DNA from: Allodiplogaster sudhausi
Taxonomy: Eukaryota; Nematoda; Chromadorea; Rhabditida; Diplogasteridae
Reading direction: 5' to 3'
Length of the DNA stretch: 64,000 bases
NCBI GenBank assembly: GCA_945643635.1
Contig: CALZFC010000276.1
Coordinates: 429,501 to 493,500, forward strand
This document shows positions 35,999 to 47,544 of this stretch, piece by piece; position 1 is the stretch's first letter; each line of letters begins with the position of its first letter. The notes below the pieces were generated by a model. That model was not told the DNA's origin. It saw only the letters and a program-made list of their open reading frames with translations, and made no database searches. The position numbers and the translations under genes were made by a program.

Positions 35999-37706
35999 TT
36001 AAGAGAGCATGTCAGTAAGCTGCGAGCGCGGCCTGCCCCGGGAAAATTGTTTTCGAATTCGTTAACAAAAACATTTTTCTTATACAACTCGACACGCTCT
36101 ATTTAATGAGCCTAATTTCATCATCATCCGATTTTTTTCCCTTCGGGATACACTACCGTAACCCTGAAAGTTCATTGAGCCATAACTTCATCCAAAACCT
36201 GTTTTGTGACACCATGTACATATCATTCAATAGAATTTCGAAAGCGCTTCAAATTTCATCTAGGAACATGTTTTGTTAAGATTTCATTTTGATCAAGAAA
36301 ATTGGCTTTAAATAATATGAAAGGTAATCACGCACTTTATGGCCATTTCTCCACTCTGGGACCTAGATAGAAAGAAAGAGCGTGAAATTTATTACAAAAT
36401 AGCACCTTTCAAAAAAAATTAAAGCGTACGATGTCTTCGATATCACGCGAAAAATGCGCGGGAGTCGGTCAAAATGGCGCATTTTCGGTCGCCGAGGCAC
36501 AGTGCATGCGCATTCATTGGTCCATAACTACGCTCAATGTTAATATTACAAAATCGAAAATATATCATCTAAGAGCTCTCATGGAGATCTTCAAATGTTA
36601 CATATATACTTTTATTGAAAAGTTTGGATTTATATGGGAAATTTCGTTTTGTATAAAAAGAACGCTTAAAAAACTACTTCAGAAACATTTCTACATGCTC
36701 AAAGATACATCATAAGAAAGAGGATGAAATTTGGTACAAGGTGAACCCCTTTAAATGAAATTCCATGCGTACGATCTTTTGTTATAAGCCATAAGAGTAG
36801 GATAAGAAGGCCTTATGGAAAAAGTGTAGAAAAAAAAGATTGGAATATTCTAATTCGAATAAACTAAACTATGAATTCTTGGACGAAATGACAGTAACGC
36901 TACTGACCTTTCTTTTATGGCTTATAACAAGAATTTCATTTAAAGGGGTTCATCTTGTACCAAATTTCATCCTCTTTCTTATGATGTATCTTTGGGTATG
37001 TAGAAATGTGTCTGAAGTAGTTTTTTAAGCGTTCTTTTTATACAAAACGAAATTTTTCATATAAATCCAAACTTTTCAATAAAAGTATGTATGTAACCTT
37101 TGAAGATCTCCATGAGAGCTCTTAGATGATATATTTACGATTTTGTAATATTAAGATTGAGCGTAGTTATGGACCAATGAATGCGCATGCACTGTGCCTC
37201 GGCGACCGAAAATGCGCCAATTTGACCGACTCCCGCTCATTTTTCGCGTGATATCGAAGACATCGTTCGCTTTACTTTTTTTTGAAAGGTGCTTATTTTG
37301 TAGAAAATTTCACGCTCTTTCTTTCTACCTAGGTCCCAGAGTGGAGAAATGGCCATAAAGTGCGTGATTACCCTTCATATTATTTAAAAAACCAATTTTC
37401 TTGATCAAAATGAAATCTTAACAAAACATGTTCCTAGATGAAATTTGAAGCGCTTTCGAAATGCTATTGAATGATATGTAGGTGGTTTCACAAAACAGGT
37501 TTTGGATGGAGTTATAGCTCAATGAATTTTCAGGGTTACGGTAGTGTATCCCGAAGGGAAAAATCGGATGATGATGAAATTAGGCTCATTAAATAGAGCG
37601 TGTCTAGTTGTATAAGAAAAATTTTTTTGATAACGAATTCGAAAACAATTTTCCCGGGGCAGGCTGCCGTAAGCGCATGCTCAACTCTTACAGAGAGGCC
37701 GTCTTA
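35999..37706. mobile_element. 1.7-kb foldback (long inverted repeat) DNA element
   Basis: Arms of about 760 bp (36035-36800 and 36903-37665) are reverse complements with scattered differences. Landmarks are CCCCGGGAAAATTGTTTTCG at the outer edge and AACCCCTTTAAATGAAATTC at the inner edge, with about 100 bp between. Outer ends read TTAAGAGAGCATGTCAGTAAG and CTTACAGAGAGGCCGTCTTAA. A related end lies at 7808. No transposase is encoded. The TTAA-like ends would fit a piggyBac-type target, but this is not proven. Confidence 0.8.
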
Positions 37707-38484
37707 AGCAATTAGCGCAATGTACACATGAGTGTTGCATTCGCGAATCTCATATTATACAATTAGCACCATTTATTAGTGCCAAAGTTGAACTGCTTCG
37801 TCGTGGGATATAGCGAAATAGTCCCTGCATATTATAATTGGTGCTAAAAAAAATACGAGGTCTATTCCCAGCCCTCCGATTTCGTCTCCACACATGTCAT
37901 AAAAATCGTGTATTTTGTGTCTTTATGTCGAATGTATTGCGCATTTTGAAAATTCATGGAACATTTCGGAGAATTGAGCACCATTAACGCCGCCCTATTC
38001 TAGACACGCTGAATATGTCCTTGAAAGGCGTCTTTGCGCCCAGGATGGAGGGCATCTTACGTCTTGACGTCCCAGAAGCACTAAAGCCGAGATGGAGGCC
38101 AAGCTTCACGAAGACATCGGACGCATGCAACATTGGTGGCATCACGTGGCGATTCAAGCTGTACTTCGACGAAGACGTGAGTAACCCAGTATCCGACGTG
38201 TGTAGCATTGTGTTCTGCACGTACCACAGCAAGAGCCTGCCATGGTTCATCCAAGCGGAAATCAGCGTTGAGCTCTTCTCTTGCGATGCAGTAGAACGAC
38301 CGGTCACACGGATGCTTGTCAACCTTAACTGGAGAACATCACGTTCACAATTCTCGCACATTGACTGGAAATGGTCCGAGATCGCAGATCCTCAAAAGGG
38401 ATTCATCGACTTGGGAACCATGGACTTTCTGGCAAGAATTAGAGTGATCAAGTCCCGGGGTCTGACAGCGACGCCACTCATGCC

Positions 38485-38971
38485 CAGAGGTGTCAATGGG
38501 CCCAAACTATTTGGGCCAGCCCGGCCCTGGGGGCCCAGTCTCGGCCCGACCCGGCCGGAAATTTCCGGGCCTTGTAATTTTGGGCCCGGCCCAGCCCTGC
38601 CCGGCCCGTGGGCCCGTTCGAGCCCGATATTCAAAATCCAAAAAAAAACATATTTTTTTCCAATAATTGGTGCTATGTTAATTGGGGGTTCCTTTTGTGT
38701 TTGCATGAGTTTAACTAAGTAAAAATATGTTTCCCCCACCCCTAAGTAACATGCCACTATATAAACCAATTTATAATACTTCCGAAAATTTCAAGTTTAC
38801 GTTTTTACCATCAATTTGCCAGGAATTTCTGACTTGAGGGCCCAATCGGGCCTACGGGCCGGCATAACCTTTCTTGGGCCCGGCCCGGGCCGGCCCGGGG
38901 CCTTGGGAAATTGGGCCGGCCGACCCTGAGGGCCGGCCGGGCCGGGCCGGGCCGGCCCATTGACACCTCTG
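38485..38971. mobile_element. hAT-type MITE in a coding exon
   Basis: The element starts CAGAGGTGTCAATGGGCC and ends with its reverse complement GGCCCATTGACACCTCTG. It is flanked by a perfect 8-bp target duplication, CTCATGCC, at 38477-38484 and 38972-38979. The interior is GC-rich (repeated GGCCCGGCC). Removing it with one target copy rejoins the reading frame ...ATPLMP|RFNQPFENP. The 8-bp duplication and CAGAGGTG ends are classical for hAT elements. Confidence 0.92.
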
Positions 38972-39438
38972 CTCATGCCTCGCTTCAATCAGCCTTTCGA
39001 AAACCCCACTGATCGCTGCCTCGAGGTTTGCCAGCGAAAGGTTAGCATCTATTCATGTTTGTAACATAAATTGCAGTATTGGCGAAAATTTTGTCTCGAG
39101 ATTTAGAAAGTCCACAATTTGCTATTTCCAATGTAACAGAAATATGTCACAACGCTGATTTGGCAATTGTTCCTATCCTAAGGAAAGGCAAACGGAGAAT
39201 GTTCTATATTTCATGACAAAAGTTTCTTTTATACTGAAAAAAAAGTATTTTTTAATTGACATCGTCTTTTGTGTTTGGATTTCCATTCTCCTCTCAGTTC
39301 TACGTGAGCAGCTCCTTCCTCGCAATGCGTTCGCCATACTTCGAACAGCTATTCTTTGGACATTTTTTGGAGCGGAACCATCACGCTGCACGGTATCGAT
39401 GAAGATGACTTCGAGGAGATGCTGATGGTCATTTAACT

Positions 39439-39443
<5 letters not shown>

Positions 39444-39476
<33 letters not shown>
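39444..39476. repeat. TA microsatellite
   Basis: Pure (TA)n just after the BTB exon. Confidence 0.9.
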
Positions 39477-39478
<2 letters not shown>

Positions 39479-40188
39479 TAGTCAGGCCTTTTCATATTAC
39501 TAATGCTTTCGACATACACAGTCGCGGACATAAAATGCGAACGTCTTTAGACGTCAAGAGCTTCACAGAAGAGATATTTACTTAAAATTCAAAAAATTTG
39601 AAAATTTCATAAAATACATATTGATTGTTTTAAAATGATTTAATTTTAGATATGTGAAATTGTAGTTTGTAGCAATGATTTTAATATAATTAAAAATCAA
39701 TAATATTAGAATGTGTCTTCCGTAAATGGATAGTAATTCTCTATTTCTTCCAGAACGCTTGATTTAATTTTGCTAGACATCCATGTTTGAGTACGCGTAT
39801 GATATTTCCATAACGTCTATGTTCTAAGAAAAATTGCTAGTGATAATCGGAACATTTTATACCCTGCTTGTGGTGAATTATAGATTGTTGAAGGCCATGA
39901 CGACGCCCCTAATGTGGAAGGTTATGCTTTGTGTAGAACTGGAAATTGAGTCAGACAAAATGTTTGAAATTTTAAGTAGATAACTCTACTGCGAAGCTCA
40001 ATACATTTCGAAACTCAAAAGTTCCCGTTTTGACATGCGTACATGCACACATACACATTTAAGAAGCAACTATAATATATCATTAAAAGCCTAAAAGTCA
40101 CAATTTCAGGCAATCCACACGGAGAAATCGGACATCTACGCTGGAAACGTTTCTCGAATCCTGAAACTTGCAGATATGTTGCTCGTCA

Positions 40189-40397
40189 CACACAAGAAAA
40201 AATACCATTACGAATAGTAGTCTCGTCGATGGTAAATACCATCGCCACAAAACTTGGGGGTAAATACTTTAAAACTGAGCAACTTCAAACTATTGTTTCA
40301 GATCCACTGGTCAAATACCATAAAAATGCCGCTCCGCGTGAATTACACCTGCCGGAATGGTATTTCTGAGCTCGCGCTGGCAGCCCTCTCTCCCTCT

Positions 40398-40441
<44 letters not shown>

Positions 40442-41368
40442 GATCCAGAACATCGAACACGACTCACAAACTAGCCAGTAAATCGGCTTTTGCAGCTTTT
40501 ATTTGCCGTGATTAAAATGAGAATAAAAGCTGCAAAAGTTGAAAAACTGGCTAGCCTGATATGCAGAGTCATGTTGAAGCTGTCGTCGTCGTACCTGAAA
40601 GTTTGCTCACACCTGGACCCGAACCACCACCCTGCGCACCCAGCACCCAAGCCACTACCACCACACTACCCGCACTAGCGATTCGTGTGCTGCCGAAGTT
40701 ATCGAGATGATATGGGCGGCGCCCATGGTTGCATTCTGACAGTTACCTATGTAGACCGAGAGAGAGAGAGAAGAGAGAGAGAAATGGAGAGAGGGAAGGA
40801 AAGAAAGAGAGAAGAAGATAAAGAGAACAGAAGATAGAGAGAGTGAATTTCCTGCTTCTGCAAGCGGCTGCATACAGACAGCCAAGTTCATCAAATACCT
40901 TTCCTTCATCCTTCAAAAAGAGACTTACGATTACTTAAATACAACACATCACAATGTATTCTGCAATGCTGTATTGTCTTTTATCATCATAGAGAATGCT
41001 TCTGTGTTCCTCGAAAGAGCATACTTTGTAAAGCTATGAAAGTCAGATATGCAACACATAACGTAAAACAACTATGACTGCAAACAAGCATGGAAGCAAA
41101 ACCGCATCTTGGCGCTAAAAAGGCGCAAGATGGAACTGCTCCAAGGAGTACTTTCTGACTCACTTGAGGTTGGGCTCAGTTAATGGTATTATCCATTGCT
41201 GATTTTACCATTGCAAGATGTTACATATATCATTTCAATCAATGCATCAGGCGAATTGCTGCCCTAACATCTTCCTAACTAAATTTCTGCGAACATCCAT
41301 TATTTTGAATGGCATTTACCCAAGTTGTATTGCGAATTCAGAAATCCAATGGTATTTTTTCTTGTGTG
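40189..41368. mobile_element. 1.18-kb non-autonomous TIR element
   Basis: Ends CACACAAGAAAAAATACCAT and its exact reverse complement. The word ATACCAT/ATGGTAT recurs inside both subterminal regions (about 40230, 40315, 40360, 41183, 41210), like transposase-binding repeats. The interior holds (CT)n at 40400-40440, an inverted repeat at 40471-40555 and a 55-bp fragment of a Kunitz-like gene. There is no transposase frame and no clear target duplication beyond CA. Confidence 0.65.
40471..40556. repeat. imperfect hairpin
   Basis: CTAGCCAGT...CTTTTGCAGCTTTTATT pairs with AATAAAAGCTGCAAAAG...ACTGGCTAG across a short loop. Confidence 0.75.
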
Positions 41369-42411
41369 CAGTGATCTGAAGAACCGGTTAGCCAGTTGAG
41401 CATGCACCATCTTCATCCGTTGAAAAAGAAACGAGTCCCGAAAATATGACCATAAAACCTACATATGTAAACGACATGAAAACATTTCGCAGTTTATATA
41501 ACTCTCAAATTGACAGGATTGCATTTTTATTGCCTTACAGAGTTGTATATTGATTGCCGATTCCAGGAGTAAATGAATGTTATGTGTATAAGTCAATTTT
41601 CAGCTGCGCGAAATTTCTGTCAGCTCCACGGCATGGAATGACTCCGGAGACGAGACTTCAACTCGCATCCTCGTTTAACCTTCATGAGGCTTCTGCGACA
41701 ATTTCGGCAGAAATCAGCACTAATAATGTATGTATTTTTGTCCACAAAAAATAATTTCTTTTCACAAAACTCATACTTTTTGTTTACAGCTAAATTCGTT
41801 TAATTCACCGAAAAATTCTTTTTATTCAGAAAACAACAGTTCATGATTGCAAAATGAGGTTTTCGCAGGAGCTTCGCAGAGGTTTCTTCTGAGCAGGCGC
41901 AAACGTCCTTTGGAAAAGTGTTTCTTATCAATTTTTCGCGTAATATTAGGCATCTAACTAATGTAAGCTTTGTTTGTTCCTCTTCGCGAGAATCAGCTTG
42001 GCGCTGCCTGGATGCAGACCTCTGTGAATTTGGTGTTTGCGCCAGATGCAATTAGATAGGGACGAAGAGTGGCTTCTTTCTCTCCCAAAACGATAATCCA
42101 ACCATTCAATCTTAACTGATGTTTGAATGTACAAAACAAACAGTAGCCAAGGTGACAAAATAAGAAAAACTGCAATCGGTATTGGACAATCGAATGATTG
42201 TGCTCAAATACGAATGTCGATGTTGATTTGCTCGGAGCCGGAAGAACGGCGTGGGATGTTAGGGCAGCAATTCGCCTGATGCATTGATTGAAATGATACA
42301 TGTAACATTTTGGCACACACAGTTCTTCTTTCTCACACAGTTCTTCTTTCTCACACAGTTCTTCTTTCTCACACAGTTCTTCTTTCTCTTCTCAGAGACG
42401 GTTGCTCCGCA

Positions 42412-43047
42412 ATGAGCTCTCCGTTATCTGATATCCCGCTAGTCGGGAGCAGCCGGAAGCGCGATTCCAACATCTTTGGAATCAGCCCCAAGGCGAAGAA
42501 AGCAGACATCGATGACCTCGGAAGCAGCCTGTTTGACGTCATCTACAAACTACGCCAAGAAGTCACTCAACTCGCCAGGAACATCGCGGCCATCGCGCAG
42601 AATCAAGTCAAGCTGGGCGAGAGGTTCTCCGAACTTCAAGCCATGATTGAGTCCCACGGCCAACTTCCTTCTACGGCTCCGACTGCTAATGTTGTTCGCG
42701 CTGCTCTTCGTGAACACGATGCAGCCCGTGACCCTATTCGCCAGTGCCGCGTATTCGTGCGCGACTTCGTCGAGTCGCCCGATGAGAGCGCGGCAGTCTC
42801 CACATTCATTAACCAGCTCGGAGTAACTGCACCCATTCGATTTTTTCGAGTGGGTCAGAAACGAGCTGCGACAGCATCGCCGAGACCGGTTGTGATGCAG
42901 TTTCCCTCGCGGGAGTCTGCAATCGAGTTCATGAAGAAGCTCGCCGCCGCGAGACGAGCCAATCCAGAGATGAGGACAACCGCACGCCCCGACTACACTC
43001 CGGCGCAGCTGGAGGAGTACCGAGCAGCGTGGCGCGAGGTCATCTAG
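42412..43047 (+). CDS. retrotransposon ORF1 (nucleic-acid-binding/chaperone type)
   Basis: 211 residues starting MSSPLSDIPLVGSSRKRD. A basic N-terminal patch (SPKAKKADIDD) precedes a predicted coiled coil (FDVIYKLRQEVTQLARNIAA, LGERFSELQAMIES). A C-terminal RRM-like fold region follows (CRVFVRDFVESPDESA, VVMQFPSRESAIEFMKKLAA). There is no CCHC knuckle. The start is the first ATG after the 5' repeats. It overlaps the probable ORF2 start in another frame, as usual for LINEs. Confidence 0.7.
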   Translation: MSSPLSDIPLVGSSRKRDSNIFGISPKAKKADIDDLGSSLFDVIYKLRQEVTQLARNIAAIAQNQVKLGERFSELQAMIESHGQLPSTAPTANVVRAALREHDAARDPIRQCRVFVRDFVESPDESAAVSTFINQLGVTAPIRFFRVGQKRAATASPRPVVMQFPSRESAIEFMKKLAAARRANPEMRTTARPDYTPAQLEEYRAAWREVI

Positions 43048-43109
43048 AAGAACAACGCGGCCGGGAGCCGCGCGTTCACAGTACGCGACTGCCGCGTAGT
43101 CCAGCTCCG

Positions 43110-44582
43110 CCAGCCGAGCGACGGCTGGGTCGTCCAACAGCGAAGAGAGTGCCGCCCGTCTCAACCTCCTGCGACGTCTGCCAGCGGCAGCGGCCAGCCA
43201 ATTGCATAAGCAGTTCGTCAGCTGTATCTTCCCATTCAATTAACTCTGTCAACTTTTTATTAACAAATTGTCAATCTTTGCGCAATAAAGTAGATGCTTT
43301 TCATGATTTATTCTCTCTTTTAAAAGTTGACGTTGCCTTTCTTTGTGAGACTTGGCTCGATAGTTCTATTCCCGACACTTTTGTGACTAATTCTTCTTTC
43401 TCAGTAATCCGAAAAGATAGAGAATCAAGAGGAGGCGGTGTTGCTATTTTTGCTCAACCACATATTCAATTAGTTGAAGTTCCTCTCTCTTCCTCTTTTA
43501 AAAATGCTGAAGTAGTTTGTGCTGATGAAATTTTTCCAACTTCTCTTCGCGTTATTTGTGCCTATCATCCTAATCATGATAACAATGCCACTGATCTGCT
43601 TTCTGCAATTTCTGAATTTGTTGTATCTTCTTCCTCTCCTGTTCTTATCTGCGGAGATTTCAACTGCACTCATATTGACTGGTCGTGTAATACACTCCCT
43701 CGTCCTTGCAGCCAGTGTTGAAAACTATTGGATTTTGCTTCTTCGCATGGCCTTAAGCAATTTGTGCGCGACACAACTAGGAATTCTAACACTCTTGATC
43801 TTGTATTTTGTACTGAATCATTTATTTTGTCTGACATTACTGTTCAAGCCGGCCTTGCTGATCACGGTTCGGTCACTTTTTCTGTGAGTTCTTCTCTATT
43901 TTCAAAAGATCCCCCTGCTGATAACATGCGACGCAGCTGGAGGAAAGGAAACTATACTCTGGCAAATTTTCTTTTTTCTTCTTCCAATTGGTATCACATT
44001 CTACATGTGGGGGATTCGGTTCACATTATGTATGAAAAATTTGTAGCTTATGTTAATTCCATTATTAATGCTTGCATTCCACTCTCGCATGCTAACTCTC
44101 CTGTGAAGCATAACAGAACTTCAGCGCGCCTCATTAAGCTTAAGCATCGACTGTGGAAACGTAGAGCCTCTTTCGCAGAGTATAACAATGTATGTCGTAA
44201 GATTCGCTATCATATTCGCCGAGAATCCGTTCCAAAGGAAAAGAAGCGCGTTCTATCTAATAGAAATGGCATCTTTCTTCACATGCGCAATCTTATCAAA
44301 GGTAGGACTATTATTCCTTCTCTTTCTTGGAATGATTCCTCGATTGCTTGTTCTCCTGCTGAAAAATCGGCAGCTCTAGCTGCGCAATTTGACTCTGTTT
44401 TCACACTCGATAATGGTATTCTTCCTCCTTTCGCCCCTCGTACATCTCTCTCTCTCGATGCTGTTGACTTTTCTCCATATATTGTCGAGCGTTTCCTGCG
44501 TGGTATGCCATCTAAAACTTCTCTTGGTCCTGAGTCAATTCCTTCTTTTTGCTCTAGATTCTGTGGATTCCTGGGCTATTAA
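43110..44582 (+). pseudogene. retrotransposon ORF2, endonuclease and start of reverse transcriptase, with stop
   Basis: Endonuclease motifs are visible: LLTNCQSLRNKVDAF, DVAFLCETWLD, GGGVAIFAQ, VLICGDFNCTHIDW, SNTLDLVFC, GLADHGSVTFS. An in-frame TGA at 43719-43721 falls between GDFNC and the SNTLDLVF block. The frame then runs to 44582, where the deletion junction breaks it. Confidence 0.75.
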
Positions 44583-45429
44583 ATGGGGTCTCACAATATC
44601 TCTTGATAAGACTGTCATAATGACTATTGGAAGCCACCCTACCTACTCATTCTCTATTAGAGGTGTTTCCCTGCCAATCGTCTCATCGTTCAAGGACCTT
44701 GGTATTACTTACGATTCTGATCTCTGCCCTAATGATCATATCCGTGCAATTGCTAGAAAGGCGTCAGCTAGATGTTCTTATATTCTTCGCTCGTTTAAAA
44801 CTAGAAATCTCTCTATTCTTTCTCGTCTTTACAAAGTGTATGTACTGCCTATATTAGACTCTTCATCTGAGATTTGGAACCCGTCTTCCACGATGTTTGT
44901 CAATCTGCTAGAAAAAGTTCAGCGTAGTTATACTAGATCCATTTTTAAAAGAGTAGGTAACCCATTATCATATCATGAACGGTTGAAATCCCTCGGACTC
45001 TTATCTCTTGAACACCGCAGACGTGTAACAGATCTAGTCACCACGCTTAAAATAATGCGAAAGCTCACTCCAATTGATCCCACTCGCTTTTTCCATTTGC
45101 CCTCTAGATATTCCTCCAATCTTCGTGGACACTCTTTGAAGCTCTCTTTCCCTCCATTTCGCTCTCTCCGCTCCAGACGTGCTTGTCTCTCTTACCGTAT
45201 TGTCCGTCCTTGGAACTCCTTACTAAAGCAGCAAGTATCCTCCCTTTCACTTTCATCTTTTCGTAGCAGTTGTGCCAATTTATGTATCTGAATTCTTTTT
45301 CTACTTCTCTTTTTTTTCTCCACTTTCTTTCCCCAATTGCTTGACAGCGTGTCGTCCGTTTAGACTTACACTGTTTCTTACTTTTACCTTCTCAGTCAAT
45401 GCGATAAAGAAATTCAAATTCTTTTTTCT

Positions 45430-47070
45430 TGAAGAAATGCGCAACTTCTCTTGCTCTCCCTCTCTCGCTTATCTTTGAATCATCATTTATGTCTGGTGAA
45501 GTTCCGTTGGCCTGGAAGCAAGCAATAATTAGGCCATTATTCAAGAAAGCCGCCAGAGATAAACCGTGCAATTATCGCCCTATTTCACTTTCTAGTAACA
45601 TTTCTAAGTGCATTGAACGCATTGTAAAGTTCTCTGTATATAAATTTCTCTTCGAGAATAGACTTCTCTCTGACAGTCAATTTGGCTTTCGTCGGAACCG
45701 TAGCTCTACATTACAACTCCTGATTTATAAAAATAAGCTCCTTGAACTACATGCTAAGAAATGTAATTTTGATGTTTTACATATAGATTTTGCTAAAGCA
45801 TTTGATACTGTCTCTCATCCTAAGTTGCTGTCAAAGCTTACTTCGTATGGTATTTGTGGCAAACTGCATAATTGGCTATCTGGTTGGCTGCGTGATCGCA
45901 CTCAATCTGTTTCGCTAGAAAGTGCTCTTTCTCCACCCTCCACAGTTCTGTCTGGAATAGGTCAGGGAACCGTATTAGGTCCTCTTCTGTTCCTTATTTT
46001 TATTAATGATATTTGTGACAATTTCACTGATTCTAATAAATTCATTCCATTTCTTTTTGCTGACGACTTGAAAGTCATTAGTATCTTTCCGACTAGAGAT
46101 CCGACTTCCTCTCCTCTCGATTATGTCATATCTTGCATCGAAGACTGGGTAAAAATATGGCAGCTTTCCATCAATGCAGATAAGTGTGCTCTCCTCCATT
46201 TTGGAAGTACTAACCCGAGGCTACAGTTTTCCATATTTGGTTCTCCCGTTTCAAATCCTCAATATGTTAGGGATCTAGGTGTCCTTTTTACCAATAATCT
46301 TTCATTTCGGCCTCATATTATAGATATTGTTAAGAAGGCGAATAAGCGCACAAATTTCCTCTTTCTATGCATTCGCTCTCGCAGTGCCAAAGTGCTTGTT
46401 ACCGCATATATTGCATATGTTAGATCGATTATAGAGTATGCATCCCCAGTTTACGACCCCCATCTAATTCGAGAGATTAACCTTATCGAAAATGTCCAGA
46501 AATATTTCCTTAGGCGTCTATATGCACGCTGTAGATTTAAGTTTTTGTCTTATGAAAATGCATGATCCGAATTCTCCCTCCAATCTCTCACAGTTCGCAG
46601 AGAAATTGCATGTTATAAAATTACGTTCTCGCTTTGTTCTGGTCACTCTGACTTGCCTCTGTCAACATTTTTCAACATTCTTCCCTCCCGAACCAGGAGA
46701 AGATCTTTTAAGCTATATCCAACTTTTAAGGCTAGTGATAATACTCTTAACAATTCGATTGTCCACAAAACATTCAAGGTGCTTAATGGTCTTGCTGATA
46801 GCGAGTTTTCTCTCTCTTTTGATTCATTCACTAACAATGCTTAAGGGTTCGTAAATAATTAGTTTGCCATCATATATTCGATTTGCCTACTTCCTTCTCC
46901 TTCACCTGTTTCTCGTTTTTTTTTTTACTTTTCTCTCGTAATTTTCTTCTCCTTCTCCTTCTTTTTGCTTTTTGTTCTGTAATTTTCTTTAGCTTTACAT
47001 ATAAGTGCATCTATGCCATTGTAATGTGTCGCATTAAGTAACATCGTGTATGCGAATAAAGAATAGAATG
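45430..47070 (+). mobile_element. 5'-truncated second non-LTR retrotransposon
   Basis: It begins inside the reverse transcriptase: PLAWKQAIIRPLFKKAARDK, NYRPISLSSNISKCIERIV, LHIDFAKAFDTVSH, GIGQGTVLGPLLFLIFINDI, and catalytic FADDLKV. The frame runs to 46565, meets one TGA, and continues in the same frame to 46844. The sequence differs clearly from the 34210/42313 family. The 3' end is GCGAATAAAGAATAGAATG. It abuts the tail of the preceding element. Confidence 0.82.
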
Positions 47071-47544
47071 TCACTTGATAGTGACGTTTGATTGTGCATC
47101 TAGCGAAAACATTGAAGGCTCATTGTTACGTTGTAAAGAACTTCTAGCTAGCTCATAATTAATAAGCGATACCTGGAAGCGGCGCTGGACGCACGTTGAA
47201 TCGGAAGGGCAGAATCTATCGTAGCATTTCTGTTATTTTCATCTGTTATTGTGATGGTCGTTGTTGCAGTTTCAACAGTAACATTATTAAATATTAAATG
47301 AAATATGACCCATGAAAATAAAACTTTTGCAAATTCAATGCACAATTAAGTCGACCATTTGTTTGACGCGGAAATACAATTGTTGTTTGTTAAATAATGA
47401 ATCGTACCAGGCCCCTCCGAAGGGAGTTGTCGCCATTGCGACACGGATCCTTCTCTTCGGCAGCGTATTCACCTGAAGACATAACTTTAGCAGAAGTTTG
47501 ATTCAAATTCTTCTACTACTAGTACCCTCATGTCCCTTGTTCGA

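Larger units (their letters stand above)
38015..41727 (+). pseudogene. MATH-BTB protein gene, disrupted by two DNA elements
   Basis: MATH domain: MEGILRLDVPEALKPRW, GGITWRFKLYFDE, WFIQAEISVELFS, IDWKWSEIADPQKGF, LARIRVI (exon 38015-39040 once the MITE is removed). BTB: FYVSSSFLAMRSPYFEQLFF (39298-39427), then after one frame slip ITLHGIDEDDFEEMLM; KSDIYAGNVSRILKLADMLL (40110-40187); CAKFLSAPRHGMTPETRLQL ...ASSFNLHEA (41604-41727). MATH-BTB proteins usually act as Cullin-3 substrate adaptors. A 487-bp MITE sits inside the MATH exon. A 1.18-kb element separates the BTB exons. The 39298 exon has a one-nucleotide frame break. I therefore regard this copy as inactivated. The exon at 48550 may be its displaced tail. 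Confidence 0.75.
42313..45425 (+). mobile_element. non-LTR retrotransposon (CR1/jockey-like), internally deleted
   Basis: It opens with about four 18-bp direct repeats (CACACAGTTCTTCTTTCT). ORF1 follows, then an ORF2 with an apurinic-type endonuclease domain and part of the reverse transcriptase. At about 44550 the sequence jumps from the region before the catalytic core (TSLGPESIPSF) to the thumb (LDSVDSWAIKWGLTISLDKT), so the catalytic core is missing. The 3' end GTCAATGCGATAAAGAAATT matches the tail of the copy at 35580. Confidence 0.82.
42190..47480 (-). pseudogene. 3' part of a fourth Kunitz/lustrin-like gene, split by retrotransposons
   Basis: Minus-strand exons in the usual order: EYAAEEKDPCRNGDNSLRRG (about 47475-47415), CYDRFCPSDSTCVQRRF (about 47230-47175) and a terminal exon ANCCPNIPRRSSGSEQINI (about 42275-42205). 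The last intron is interrupted between 42313 and about 47073 by two LINEs. The intact paralogue intron (ACGTTTTGAAGTGATGTTTG near 32460) shows the empty-site arrangement. No 5' exons with a signal peptide are present here. Confidence 0.65.

Noticed and set aside
38500..38970. Gly/Pro-rich coding sequence read through the MATH exon
   Set aside because: The stretch is a MITE with inverted ends and an 8-bp target duplication. Its open frames are incidental to GC-rich repeats.
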